From the NCBI GenBank assembly GCA_947471985.1, contig CANIZL010000035.1:1-58140 (forward strand): a stretch of DNA of 58,140 nucleotides, written 5' to 3'. How positions within the stretch are numbered: the stretch's first letter is position 1; each line of letters starts with the position of its first letter. Below the pieces are notes generated by a model. It did not search any database. It worked only from the letters and a program-made list of their open reading frames with translations, and was not told the DNA's origin. Positions 33,002 to 43,300 of the stretch are shown in pieces. The position numbers and the translations under genes were made by a program. The DNA is from Verrucomicrobiota bacterium. GTDB lineage: Bacteria > Verrucomicrobiota > Verrucomicrobiia > Limisphaerales > UBA9464.

Positions 33002-33658
33002 ATGAACATCAAGGCCTTAACAGGTTTGGCGGCCCTAGCCATCGGGGTATCTTCGGTTCGCGCTTCAGTCGTATACGAACTGTCGTCCGGTCCGGGTAAC
33101 GACTTTTACCAAGGGTTCAAGGAATTTGGTGATGAGTTACGGTTGGGCGGCACTGACCGCGTAATCGAGAGCTTCTCGTTCGATTTTTTTGCCAACTATG
33201 CCGAAACCGGGGGCATGACCTTCCGGATTTACGCCAATGACGGCGCGTTGGTGAGTGGCAGTCACACTCCGGGAACCATTTTGGATGTCCGTACGATCGA
33301 CGTGACGCCCGGTGGTGGTCATGTGAAGATCGATTTCCCGATCGATTCGGCGAATGTCCTTCCCGACACCATCACCTACACCGTGAGTTTCTCGGGGATT
33401 GGTGCGGGTAGCCCCAATCGCGCGGGTCTCCTGCTGCCGAACAGCACTCCTTCTGTGGGTGCGAGTTTCGACGATATCTGGCAGCGCACGGGTCCGGGCG
33501 CTTCGGATTGGGCTTTGATTCAGACCACGGATGCGAACGGTCTGCCGGTGATCGCCAACTTCCGCGCCACGGTAACGGCGGTTCCCGAGCCCGGAACGCT
33601 GGCTTTGCTCGGTTTGGGTGGGTTGGGCTTGCTGATTGCCCGCCGCCGCTCGGCCTGA
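33002..33658 (+). CDS. PEP-CTERM sorting domain-containing exported protein
   Basis: A 218-residue exported protein: signal peptide (MNIKALTGLAALAIGVSSVRA), a beta-rich domain from about residue 24 to 190 (VVYELSSGPGNDFYQGFKEFG, YAETGGMTFRIYANDG) and a canonical PEP-CTERM tail (AVPEPGTLALLGLGGLGLLIARRRSA, residues 190-218, VPEPGT plus hydrophobic helix plus Arg cluster). It is a substrate for an exosortase not present in the window. The beta domain differs from the pair near 15-16 kb. A promoter-like TTGACC followed 18 bp later by TTTGTA lies about 80 bp upstream. A 13-bp perfect terminator follows. Confidence 0.85.
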   Translation: MNIKALTGLAALAIGVSSVRASVVYELSSGPGNDFYQGFKEFGDELRLGGTDRVIESFSFDFFANYAETGGMTFRIYANDGALVSGSHTPGTILDVRTIDVTPGGGHVKIDFPIDSANVLPDTITYTVSFSGIGAGSPNRAGLLLPNSTPSVGASFDDIWQRTGPGASDWALIQTTDANGLPVIANFRATVTAVPEPGTLALLGLGGLGLLIARRRSA

Positions 33659-33675
33659 TTTAAGCTTTACTTTTT

Positions 33676-33708
33676 GAGCGCGACTCGGTCTCCGAGTCGC
33701 GCTCTTTT
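33676..33708 (+). terminator. Strong rho-independent terminator of the third PEP-CTERM gene
   Basis: A 13-bp perfect stem (GAGCGCGACTCGG / CCGAGTCGCGCTC) with a TCT loop is followed by TTTT, then a further T-rich stretch. It begins 18 bp after the stop. Confidence 0.95.
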
Positions 33709-33875
33709 CATTTTCACCCATCGAGTGGAACGCTTTCGAACGTGGACGTCCATTGGTGGGTGTACGTCCTGTACGCTGGAATGATTTTACAACAATTCTC
33801 TGACTTCCCGGTCCTTAAGTCGATGCGATCCACGCAAGGCGACGCAAAGTCAGCTAAAATCCATTCGATCACCCA

Positions 33876-36092
33876 ATGAGAAAAATCACACGGCTGCCGC
33901 CATGGTTGGCGCTGCTCTCCCTCTTTTGGGTAGTCTTGCCGTTGCGTGCGCAAATTGGCGCTCCCGGCCGCCTAAATAGCGCTTCGGGGAGCCACGTGCG
34001 GTGGGAGATGGTCAGCGATCAAGTGGTGGTTGTACCGGGCCGAACGAATTCAGTGGCCCTCCGAATGCGGATCGCCCCGGATTGGCACACGTACTGGCAG
34101 CAGCCCAGCGATTCAGGCGACATCGGGCAGGCCCCCAGCGTGCGGTGGACACTCCCTCCGGGCGTTAGCGTTGGTGAACTGGCGTGGCCGACTCCGGAAG
34201 CAAAGTACGATCCGACCTTGCGGGACACCGCCTACATCTACCATGGGGAGGTTTGGTTGCTGGCGCCCTTGGTGCTCGGCCCGGAGGTTGCGCCGGGTTC
34301 ACTCAATCTTCAGGCGGAGATCAAGTGGCAGGAGTGTGATGCCAATCAATGTTTGCCCCAAAAGACGCTCGTATCCCTCGACTTGACCGTCGGATCGGCG
34401 GCCCGGCCGGCCACTGAACTGGAATCCGGCTTTGCTGCGGCCCGGGCGAAGTTGCCCAGTCCGGCGGATTTTGCGGTCTTGCTGCAGTGGTTGGATCCGC
34501 CGACCAGTGAAGCCCGCCGTTTTTTGGTGGAGTTTGCCCGACCCTCCGGCCGTTGGGATTTTTTCCCGTACCAGAACCCTGGTCTCGCGTTGGGCGATGC
34601 CGACGCCAGTGTGGTGAAAGATCTGGGGGGGCGTTTGCAGGTGACGAAGCGGGCGACCAAGACCGGCCAGGATTGGCCGTCGGTGATCCACGGTCTGGTC
34701 GTTCATCTGGACGAGCAGGGGCATCCTTTGGAGGGGCGGGTGGCGAATGCCCGTCAGGTGGATCCCGAAACACCGTCGATCTCCGGCACCCCTCCTTCCG
34801 ACGCGGCTCCGGCGGCCCCTGCGGCATCCTTCTGGGCCATGCTGGGCGCGGCCTTTCTGGGGGGATTGATTTTGAACATCATGCCGTGCGTATTGCCGGT
34901 CATCGCCCTCAAGATCCTGGGGTTTGTGCGGCAGAGTCAGGAATCTCCGGCGCGCGTGCGTATTCTTGGTTTGGCGTACGGAGCCGGCGTGTTGATTTCC
35001 TTCGTGGGACTCGCTTTGATGATCATCATTGCCCAATCGATCCGTGGTTGGGCCAGCTGGGGCATGCAGTTCCAGGATGCCCGTTTCCTGGTGCTGATGA
35101 CCACCCTGGTAACGCTGGTATCGTTGAATCTGTTTGGCGTGTTTGAGGTGCATTTGGGGAGCCGGACGATGACCGCGGCCAGCGGGTTTGCTCAGCGCGA
35201 AGGTGTGGGGGGTGCCTTGGCCAACGGGGTGCTGGCCACGGTGTTGGCGACGCCTTGTACCGCTCCCTTTCTGGCTCCTGCGCTGGGTTATGCCATCCCC
35301 CAGAAATCGGCGGCCATTATTCTGCTGTTTTTCCTGATGATCGGTCTGGGGCTCGCCACGCCCTACGTGGTGCTGTGCTGGAATCCGCGCTGGCTCAAAT
35401 TGCTGCCCAAGCCCGGCGCGTGGATGGAAAAATTCAAGATGGCGATGGGCTTTCCCATGCTCGCCACGGCGGTCTGGCTCCTGTACCTGACGGTTCCGCA
35501 CTTTGGCGAGGATGGTGTTCTGTGGATGGGCATTTTCCTGGTGATGGCCGCCTTGGCGGCGTGGATTTTTGGTGAGTTTGTTCAGCGTGCGCATCGACGT
35601 CCGATTTTCGGATGGGTCGCAGTGGGGATTGTGGTGGCGGTGGGTTACGGTTTCATCCTGGAGGGACGGCTGGAATGGCGGATGCCAAATCCGCAAGCGG
35701 GGGCAGGAGCGACGGCCACGACGACGCGGGGAGGCTCCCATTTGCCTTGGGAAAAATGGTCGCCCGCGGCGGTCGCCGCTGCGCGGGCGGCGGGTCGGAC
35801 GGTACTGGTGGATTTTACCGCCAAATCCTGCCTGATCTGCCAGCTCAACAAGAAGATTGCGATTGAGGTTCCGGCGGTGGCGGAGAAGATTCGCACCAAC
35901 GATGTCACCATTCTGAAGGGGGATTTCACCATGGAAGACCCGGCGATCTTGGAAGAGCTCCAACGCTATGGGCGTTCGGGCGTTCCGCTGGTGCTGGTGT
36001 ATCCTCGGGACGGCAAGGGCGCACCGCAGGTTTTGCCGGCCTCCCTGACCAAGGGGGTCGTACTGGATGCCCTGGATCGGGCGAATCGTTAA
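33876..36092 (+). CDS. DsbD/ScsB-like thiol:disulfide interchange protein with thioredoxin domain
   Basis: A 738-residue inner-membrane protein that passes reducing power from cytoplasmic thioredoxin to periplasmic proteins. Order: signal peptide (to about residue 25); a DsbC-like/ScsB-type N-terminal domain with a Cys pair at about 154 and 159 (WQECDANQCLPQ); then eight-helix DsbD membrane domain with Cys in NIMPCVLPVIALK (about 338) and ATPCTAPFLAPALGY (about 461); then thioredoxin-like C-terminal domain with CLIC at about 652-655 and a cis-Pro in GVPLVLVYP. The CLIC motif differs from the CVAC/CGPC of better known relatives. It has its own leader after the terminator, and its substrates are not indicated. 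Confidence 0.88.
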   Translation: MRKITRLPPWLALLSLFWVVLPLRAQIGAPGRLNSASGSHVRWEMVSDQVVVVPGRTNSVALRMRIAPDWHTYWQQPSDSGDIGQAPSVRWTLPPGVSVGELAWPTPEAKYDPTLRDTAYIYHGEVWLLAPLVLGPEVAPGSLNLQAEIKWQECDANQCLPQKTLVSLDLTVGSAARPATELESGFAAARAKLPSPADFAVLLQWLDPPTSEARRFLVEFARPSGRWDFFPYQNPGLALGDADASVVKDLGGRLQVTKRATKTGQDWPSVIHGLVVHLDEQGHPLEGRVANARQVDPETPSISGTPPSDAAPAAPAASFWAMLGAAFLGGLILNIMPCVLPVIALKILGFVRQSQESPARVRILGLAYGAGVLISFVGLALMIIIAQSIRGWASWGMQFQDARFLVLMTTLVTLVSLNLFGVFEVHLGSRTMTAASGFAQREGVGGALANGVLATVLATPCTAPFLAPALGYAIPQKSAAIILLFFLMIGLGLATPYVVLCWNPRWLKLLPKPGAWMEKFKMAMGFPMLATAVWLLYLTVPHFGEDGVLWMGIFLVMAALAAWIFGEFVQRAHRRPIFGWVAVGIVVAVGYGFILEGRLEWRMPNPQAGAGATATTTRGGSHLPWEKWSPAAVAAARAAGRTVLVDFTAKSCLICQLNKKIAIEVPAVAEKIRTNDVTILKGDFTMEDPAILEELQRYGRSGVPLVLVYPRDGKGAPQVLPASLTKGVVLDALDRANR

Positions 36093-36166
36093 TTCCGCTC
36101 AGATAGCTCGTGTTTTTCAACAATGCCCGATTGGCAGGTTGATTTGGTTTGCTAGGCTGGCGACAA

Positions 36167-36904
36167 GTGAATTTTCCGTCCACGCATTGGAGTATCCTGC
36201 GCGACGCCACCATGAGTGGTGGCGATCGGGCCAAGGCCGCGTTGGATGAAGTGTGTCGGCGCTATTGGGTGCCCGTCTTTCAGACCATAGTGCAGCGACG
36301 CTATCCGGAAGCGGAAGCGCAGGATTTGACCCAGGAATTCATCGTAAAGCTTACCGACAGTTCGCTTTGGCGACGGGCTGATCCCAACCGCGGGCGCTTC
36401 CGGTCCTTCCTGCTCGGCGCACTGGCCCGGTTTCTCCGGGAGATCGAGGTGCGACGGCGGGCCCAAAAGCGGGGTGGGGACATCACTCACCTGAGTGCTG
36501 ATGACGCACGAATCGCGGATACCATGCCGGATACGGAGTTCACCGAGGAGATTGTCCGGAACTTTGACCGCAATTGGGCTCTGGGGATCATGAATGAGGC
36601 TTTGATCCGCACGCGTGCGGAATATGCAGCCGCGGGCAAACTGGCGCTGTTTGAAGTGCTCAAGACGTTTTTGCCGGCGGGCAAGGAACCACCCGGCTAT
36701 GGCCCAATGGCCGAGCAACTGGGACTGCACCTGGCCACTCTGAAGACCGAGATCCACCGTCTTCGCATCGCCTTCAAGGCCAATGTGCGGGCGGAAGTTG
36801 CGCAAACCGTTTCGGCCCCGCACGAAATCGAGGCGGAATTGGGCTGGCTTCAGCATATCCTGATGGATCGCGGCAGTCGCCTCAATGGTGCTGAAGCGGC
36901 ATGA
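36167..36904 (+). CDS. ECF-type sigma factor paired with a Ser/Thr kinase
   Basis: A sigma-70 family protein of about 245 residues. The region-2 core is DLTQEFIVKLTDSSLW, then GRFRSFLLGALARFLREIEVRRR, and region 4 is the C-terminal MAEQLGLHLATLKTEIHRLRIAF. It lacks an anti-sigma gene; instead a Ser/Thr kinase with WD40-like repeats starts 22 bp downstream. In several ECF groups found with such kinases (for example EcfP/PknT of Vibrio), phosphorylation of the sigma factor replaces an anti-sigma switch; the same is inferred here. GTG at 36167 is chosen because the frame then begins NFPSTHWS, a start seen in this kinase-linked branch; a TTG at 36149 is possible. Confidence 0.85.
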   Translation: MNFPSTHWSILRDATMSGGDRAKAALDEVCRRYWVPVFQTIVQRRYPEAEAQDLTQEFIVKLTDSSLWRRADPNRGRFRSFLLGALARFLREIEVRRRAQKRGGDITHLSADDARIADTMPDTEFTEEIVRNFDRNWALGIMNEALIRTRAEYAAAGKLALFEVLKTFLPAGKEPPGYGPMAEQLGLHLATLKTEIHRLRIAFKANVRAEVAQTVSAPHEIEAELGWLQHILMDRGSRLNGAEAA

Positions 36905-36925
36905 TTCGGCCATCCCGCAGGACCT

Positions 36926-39900
36926 ATGGAGTCGCGAAATTGCCCGGATTGCGGGGCGGTGCTGTCGGCGGCAGCGCTGGAGGGCATGTGCCCTTCCTGT
37001 TTGGCTGGTTTGCTGGGTTTTGACGACCGAAGCGCCGAGTTTCCGGCAGAACGTGCTCCTGGCGCGGGCCCGGTTTTTTCAGCGACCGGAACTGACGAGA
37101 CGAAGGCGCCATTGCCAGCCGCCGACACATTGTGGCCGGGCGCTAAGCCGTCGCCCAAACCACTAACTCCTCCGCCAGTTGTCGCGACGCCTAATGCCCT
37201 GCAGGGTGGGTTCAAGGCGCCACCCCAGCGCATCGTAGCGGGAGCGGTTCATGGTCAGTTGCTGAATGTCCTGCTGGACGTGCCCGGGCATGTCGTCACA
37301 GCCGAGATTGCGCGCGGCGGCATGGGTATTGTTTACCGGGCCACCCAGCTGGATCCACGGCGGGAAGTCGCCCTGAAGATGTTGCTGTCGAGCCAGGTGG
37401 GCATCCAGCATCTGCGCGACCACTTCTTATTGGAAGCCCGGGCGATCGCCCGGCTCGATCATCCCAACATTCTGCCGATTTATCATCTCGGCGAGCACGA
37501 GGGAATCCCGTTCTTTACGATGAAGTTGGCCACCCACGGCTCGCTGCATCATCGCCGTGCCCGATATCGGAACCAGTGGGCCCTGATTGCCGAACATATC
37601 GCCACCCTGGCGGACGCGGTCAGTTATGCGCACCAGCACGGGGTTCTGCACCGGGATCTGAAACCCGGGAATGTCCTGTTCGACGAGTCCAATCGGCCGT
37701 ATGTCACGGATTTTGGTTTGGCGCGGGTCATTGAAAGTGGCGCCCAGGTGGTCTCTGAGGGAACTCATCTGGTGGGTACTCCGCGTTATATGGCCCCGGA
37801 AGTCATCGAGGGTGGGGCGGATGCGGCCACGACCGCCAGCGATGTCTATGCGCTGGGCTTGATATTTTATGAACTGATCGCCCAACGGGGACCCTACGAA
37901 GCGGGAAACGAGCATGAACACATGCGGCGGGTACTCAATGAGCCTATCCCGCGGCCGTCGACGTTTGTGTCGGGTGTGCCGGTAGACTTGGAATTGCTGT
38001 GCCTTCGGTGCCTGGAACACGACCGGCAACAGCGCCTGAGTTCGGCGGCGGTATTGCGCGACGAGCTGCGCCTTTGGATGGCGGGAAAACCTTTGCATTT
38101 GCGCAAATTGAGCTGGTGGGATCGGTGGCGCGTCTGGGCGCGGCGGCATCAGATTCTGACGGCTTCGGTGGTCGTGGGACTCGTGGCGGCCGCTGTGGCC
38201 ACGGTGGCGGCGGTGATCGCCATCGTCGGATTGCTGCGGTTCAAGCAGGATCAAATTCAATCGCGGGAGAGCAACACGGAAAACCTCGCCGCGAGCCGCG
38301 TGGGTGAAGCCCAACGCTTGCGATTCGAGGGGCGACTCGGGCAGAAGACGGCCATCCTAAACCTGCTGCGCGAGGCGGGTGTGGCCAGTTCGACCACGGG
38401 CCTACGTTCCGAAGCGGTCCGACAAGTGACTCAACCCAACGTGGGCGAAGAACTGGCTCGGTATTCGTTGGGCATGATTGTTGATCGGGTCGAAACCACC
38501 GCTGATTTCGATTTGCTGGCACTGGCCAGTCCCTCGGGTGAGCTCCGGGTGTGGCGGCGAAGTACGGCCAAGGTGCTCTGGCAGCAGCAATTGACCTCGG
38601 CGCACCCTCCGGCCGTGCTGGAATTCAGCCCGGGCGGCCAATGGCTCGCCGTGGGATCGGAAACCAATACGGTCAGTCTGTACGAAGCCGCCAACGGTAA
38701 CCTTTTGCGCACCCTGGCGGGAACTTGGGTGGGTTTTTTGCCCGAGGATCACGATCTGGCGCTTTGGCAGGGGGATTCGCTGACGTATTCAGCGATCCGG
38801 ACGGGCGAATCGAAAGGAATACTGAAGATCCCTGTCGCTCTGGGTGGAGTCTCGGGTATCCCCCGATTGAACCAGGCCCGAGGGAAATCCGGGGTCATTG
38901 TCCCCCGGCGCGATGGGTTGGACCTGTTGGCCGCAAATGGGGCCGTGGTCCAACGTCTGCCTTGGGCGGGCGATCCCCCGACGGCGTTGCTTTGGTTCGA
39001 TGAGATCGTGGTGGCTGGGGATGCGACGGGGGTGCTCCACGTTTGGTCGCTGCCGGAGCTGACACCTCGTGTATTGGCTGGCCATTCGGGATCTGTACGG
39101 CGGCTATTGCTGGAGCCGGAATGCCGACGCCTCTGGTCCACGGCCGGGCGCGGCGAGGCATTTTGGTGGGAATTGCGGACGGGCTCTTTGTTGGGGAGAG
39201 CGCCCAATTGGCAGCCGATTCGTCCATCCCTGGATGGCCAGCAACTCCTGGTGATGGAGGATGATGTCGCATCAGTGCTTCCTGTGATGCGAGAGGCCGG
39301 CCGGCGGCAGTTGGAGCTATCGTCCGCGGAGCCCGTCCGTTTTATTGAATTTGCGACGGGAGATTTTCGAATGGTGACGGTTCAGCCGCACAGTCTGGCG
39401 CTGTGGGATGTTGCGACCGGGCGGCATTTGACCAGCATCGCCTCCCAGGGCGCGGAATCCGCCCACTATAACGCGAGCGGTACCCGCCTGGCTCTAATAG
39501 AAGCAACGCAGGTCCGCTGGTTACAGGTGGTCGCCTTGACAAATGGTGTCGGGCTTAAGGAGTTTCAACCTCCGCTGGCGCTGGGGCCGGGTCGACGGCG
39601 GCCGGGCCAAGTGACACCCCGGCGGGGGACGGTTCTGCTGATTGATGCCCGCGGCGATTTGCTTTCGCTCAATGTAGAGCACGGCGAGGCGACCAAGCTC
39701 CTGTCCAACCTTCGCCCCGATTTGTTGGTGACAGGTGACGAACGCAACGAGACGCTGGGGTTCAGTGGGCCCGCTTATGGTATCTCAGCTTTTGTACGTC
39801 CCAGCGGCCGGCGCTTGTTCAATCGGGCGGATCGTTGGGGGACCCTGATATTAAGTCCCGATGGACAGTCTTTTCTACAACCTGGTCCCGGGGAACACCG

Positions 39901-40237
39901 TTTGTTGGAAGTCTCAACTGGTCGCGTGAAATGGATCGCGCCAGCCGAGCCGGGGGCCATGGGAAGTGGTTTGGGGGCTTGGCCGGCCGACGGCCATTAC
40001 GTGGTGGCGGCGGCGCAGGATGGCGCGATCCGGTTGTTGCAGCCGGATACGGGCTACGGTATCTTTGATCTGTTCCCGCCGGCCCCGCTTACCAGCCTGA
40101 CGGTGACTGCCGATGGAAAGCAAATCGCTGCGGGCACGGCCAATGGTACGGTGACGCTCTGGAATATCCCGGCCTTGGAAACGGCTCTCAAGGCCGCCGG
40201 CGTTGGACTTCCAGTGAGTCCAACGGCCGCGCGGTGA
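36926..40237 (+). CDS. Membrane Ser/Thr protein kinase with WD40-like sensor region
   Basis: An 1103-residue Hanks-type kinase. Residues 6-26 form a CPDC...CPSC zinc ribbon, followed by a Pro-rich linker. The kinase domain (about 120-385) has all key residues: Gly loop IARGGMGIVYRA, VALKML (Lys), HRDLKPGNVLF (about 241), DFGLAR (about 261) and MAPE (about 290). A transmembrane helix lies at about 408-438 (ILTASVVVGLVAAAVATV...). The outer half (500-1095) is a WD40/propeller region with SPGGQWLAVGS, SPDGQSF and ASGTRLAL-like repeats. The linker before it is Arg/Glu-rich. The upstream sigma gene is 22 bp away, so this is probably its regulator. Ligand and substrates are unknown. Confidence 0.9.
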   Translation: MESRNCPDCGAVLSAAALEGMCPSCLAGLLGFDDRSAEFPAERAPGAGPVFSATGTDETKAPLPAADTLWPGAKPSPKPLTPPPVVATPNALQGGFKAPPQRIVAGAVHGQLLNVLLDVPGHVVTAEIARGGMGIVYRATQLDPRREVALKMLLSSQVGIQHLRDHFLLEARAIARLDHPNILPIYHLGEHEGIPFFTMKLATHGSLHHRRARYRNQWALIAEHIATLADAVSYAHQHGVLHRDLKPGNVLFDESNRPYVTDFGLARVIESGAQVVSEGTHLVGTPRYMAPEVIEGGADAATTASDVYALGLIFYELIAQRGPYEAGNEHEHMRRVLNEPIPRPSTFVSGVPVDLELLCLRCLEHDRQQRLSSAAVLRDELRLWMAGKPLHLRKLSWWDRWRVWARRHQILTASVVVGLVAAAVATVAAVIAIVGLLRFKQDQIQSRESNTENLAASRVGEAQRLRFEGRLGQKTAILNLLREAGVASSTTGLRSEAVRQVTQPNVGEELARYSLGMIVDRVETTADFDLLALASPSGELRVWRRSTAKVLWQQQLTSAHPPAVLEFSPGGQWLAVGSETNTVSLYEAANGNLLRTLAGTWVGFLPEDHDLALWQGDSLTYSAIRTGESKGILKIPVALGGVSGIPRLNQARGKSGVIVPRRDGLDLLAANGAVVQRLPWAGDPPTALLWFDEIVVAGDATGVLHVWSLPELTPRVLAGHSGSVRRLLLEPECRRLWSTAGRGEAFWWELRTGSLLGRAPNWQPIRPSLDGQQLLVMEDDVASVLPVMREAGRRQLELSSAEPVRFIEFATGDFRMVTVQPHSLALWDVATGRHLTSIASQGAESAHYNASGTRLALIEATQVRWLQVVALTNGVGLKEFQPPLALGPGRRRPGQVTPRRGTVLLIDARGDLLSLNVEHGEATKLLSNLRPDLLVTGDERNETLGFSGPAYGISAFVRPSGRRLFNRADRWGTLILSPDGQSFLQPGPGEHRLLEVSTGRVKWIAPAEPGAMGSGLGAWPADGHYVVAAAQDGAIRLLQPDTGYGIFDLFPPAPLTSLTVTADGKQIAAGTANGTVTLWNIPALETALKAAGVGLPVSPTAAR

Positions 40238-40311
40238 GGGGTAGTTGAGGAGGGTACGCGGTGTGGGTTGCGGACGGTGCCGCGGATTTTTGGCCGTCCG
40301 GTTATCGGCTA

Positions 40312-43300
40312 TCAGGGGGACAGAACTTGATAGTACTGCGCGGCTTCGATGGGAGTAATGTTCACGCTGATGGTCCGGGCCGCTCCGCCGGGTTCCGTGG
40401 CCGTGGGTATCCAAACTCCGCTGCCAAGCGCGGTCCGACGGCGGACGGTGTAGCTTCGATTGGCTTCGGCCGCGAAACTGAGCAGCAGGCTACCGTTGGT
40501 GTTCCGAGTCAGCGTCAGCACGGGAGACGTTGGAGTGGTCGCCGCTTGGACGACCACGCGGAGCTGATCCACGGCCGTCAATAAGGAATCATTGACGGAG
40601 AATTGAAGATCATACGTTCCCGCGGCGCTGAAACTGGCGCTGGTTTGCGGTGAATTGGCCGAGGTAAAGGTTACGGTTCCCGGCCCGACCAGCTTGCTCC
40701 ACACAAAGCTCGGCACTCCGGGATTGATCGGAAGTCCGTCTTCCGTGAAACTCGCCAGCAGCTGGGCGGCCACCGGTAGCGTCACGTTTTGGTCGGCCCC
40801 GGCGTCGGCGGTGGGCGCACGGTTTGAAGTTTGCGCGATCCCCGTCAACGACAGGTCGAGGCCCAGATCCGAACTGGAGGCGTTGGCTTGATGCATCTCC
40901 ACTGCCAGGGTGTTTTCGCCCGTCCGCAGTCGTGCGGGTGAGATCGGCTGCGTCAGGGGCGTCGTTTCGTCCCCGCCGCCAATGGCCGTGGACGCCAGGG
41001 TGGTGAAGAGAATCTCCCCCTCCGGCAGGTTGTTGCGAAAAACCTCGTCGCCGTTCAGATAGACGACCACGCCATCATCACGGATCACCTGGAGCGTCAG
41101 GGCGGTCAACGCGGCAGCATCCAAGAGATTGAATTTTAGTCGGAAGTAGGCGGTGGGAATGCGATTCCCCGAAGAATCGCCATTGATCAGGGTCACCTCA
41201 CCATCGCCACCGTAACCAAGTCGGGCGGGACCGGATTTCCATCCCGCGGGCTCGACGTAGCCGGGGGCCCGCCAGGCGGTACCGAGATCCTGGCGCTGGT
41301 CGAAGTAGCGCCAGGTGGAGCCAAAGGGTACGAGGGTCACGGCCGAGCCGGGGCGGTCGAGGGTCACCAATAGTTGATCCCGGGTCGCCCGTTGCCCGTC
41401 GCTGACCGAGAGTTGCAGGACAAAGGTTCCGGCCCCAGGCAGGCGGGCGGTCGTGGTGGCGGCATTGGGATTGTCGAAGGTCACCCCCGGCGGACCGCCG
41501 GTTTGCGACCACGTGAAGGCCAGAGGTCCGCCCGGCAGTCCATCGTCCGTTGCTGTTCCCGATAGAGCGACCGCCACGGGGAAGTTCAAGGCGCTAAATT
41601 GTTGGCTGGGTCCGGCACTTACCTGCGGCGGTCGATTGCCATCGTTTTCCAAACCGGGGGAGGGCGTTAGAACGCTCGCACGCCAGTTGGCAGGATCATT
41701 CCCGTACGCGGTCACGTTGCGTCGTTCCAAGGATGCCCCCCCGCGATTGGCTCCGACGCGGTTGGTTGGCCACGGCGACTTGTCGTCGTAGCGGACAACA
41801 TCCACGGCCGGGTAGGGAATGACGTATCCCGTCACCTGTCCAAACTGGTTGGTGAGGGGATCGGGTGCGTCGGGACGCTGTAGCTCCAGTCGTTCGCCAT
41901 TGGGCTGGAGCACCCCTGAGTAGGGGCCCAGAACCAGGACGTCTCCGGGGAGCCCGTGGCGGGCGCGGAAGGTGGCTGGATCGCCACCGACGACCACCGC
42001 CAGGCCGCCGGGCAGCAAGGTCAATCCGCCGGGAAATTCGAACCCGAGGCCTTCGATGCGCCACCGGTTGGTGGAGAACTCTGGATGGAAGAGCGGGACA
42101 TTGGTGGACGCGATGTTTTTGATTTCGACGAACGGCAATTCGCCCGGGGCCGGCGCCGCGAGAATCTCGTTGAAGACCACAGGGCCCACTTGTGGGCCGG
42201 CATTCACGAGCCCGAGGGTTGGACGGATCTGCAGGGGGAAATCCACGTCACCCGCTGAATTGGTATAGCGACCAAAACTCACGCCGTTGGGGGCCGCCCC
42301 AAAGGCGAGTCCGTCGCTATATCCGGTCGGCAGTCCCGTGGCGTCTGCGGAATAGAGAAAGACCGCGTCGCCGTGGGAGCTCAGGCGAAAGGCGTTCGTA
42401 CCCAGGGAGGGTTGGTTGAACTGACTTTCGTCCACCACCCGGTATCCCTGGGAGGGAATAATTGTGGCGGGCGGAAAGCGATACTTTCTGGGTTGGGTGC
42501 GGTCGTCCGAGAGATACCAATTGCTGATATCCGCCGGCGCGGGGCCCGGATTAAAAAGTTCGATGGAATCCAGCTGGGGCGGATCCGTGTGGGTGAGCAC
42601 CTCGTTGACCAAAATCACGGCTACATCGACCGGCGGATCATCCATCCCGGGCGAGCCGCCGATGGCGGAGCTGGCCCGCCATCGGGCGGGATCGTCCGCG
42701 TTGCCGTTGGAATTGGGATCGCGGGGTACGAGGGAGAAGCCCAGGCCATCCGCGCTGCCGGGCCACGGAGCTTGGTTGTCGTAGCTCACCTCAAATTCGG
42801 TCGTGCCGACGGCGTGGGTGAGGGTAATACGCTCGCCGGAGTCACTGAGTTTGCCGGTGAATTGACCGAACGGGCGAACGCCGGGATAGCGATTGGTAAA
42901 GGCGTCGGAGTTGCCCGCCAGCACCGCGAATTTTCCCGGAGCCAGCCGGGTGCCGCGGGGGAAGACAAAATTCACCGCGTTGGTGACGCGGACGCCACTG
43001 AGATCCAGTTCCACGGTTCCCGTGTTTTTTAGTTCCAGGAACTCCAGATCATCGCGGTTCACGCCGGGCGTCGCCGCCGGCCGATACATGATCTCCGTGA
43101 TCAAGAGATCGTGAAATGTCTGGATGATGTTGAAATCAAACTCCACCAGGGCCGACCAGTTGTTGCCGTCGCGGGTCCGGGCCTTGACGGTGACGGATTC
43201 ATTGAGGGTGATTGGGGAGGTGTAGCTGCTCGCTCCCAGATAAATGCCGCCGCCGATCTGCCGTGGATCCTCGCCGTTGATCGTGTAGAGAATCTGGCCG

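Noticed and set aside
34299-35963. 554-residue minus frame opposite the DsbD-like gene
   Set aside because: Arg/His/Gln-rich antisense product with no family features; the plus strand has intact DsbD cysteines.
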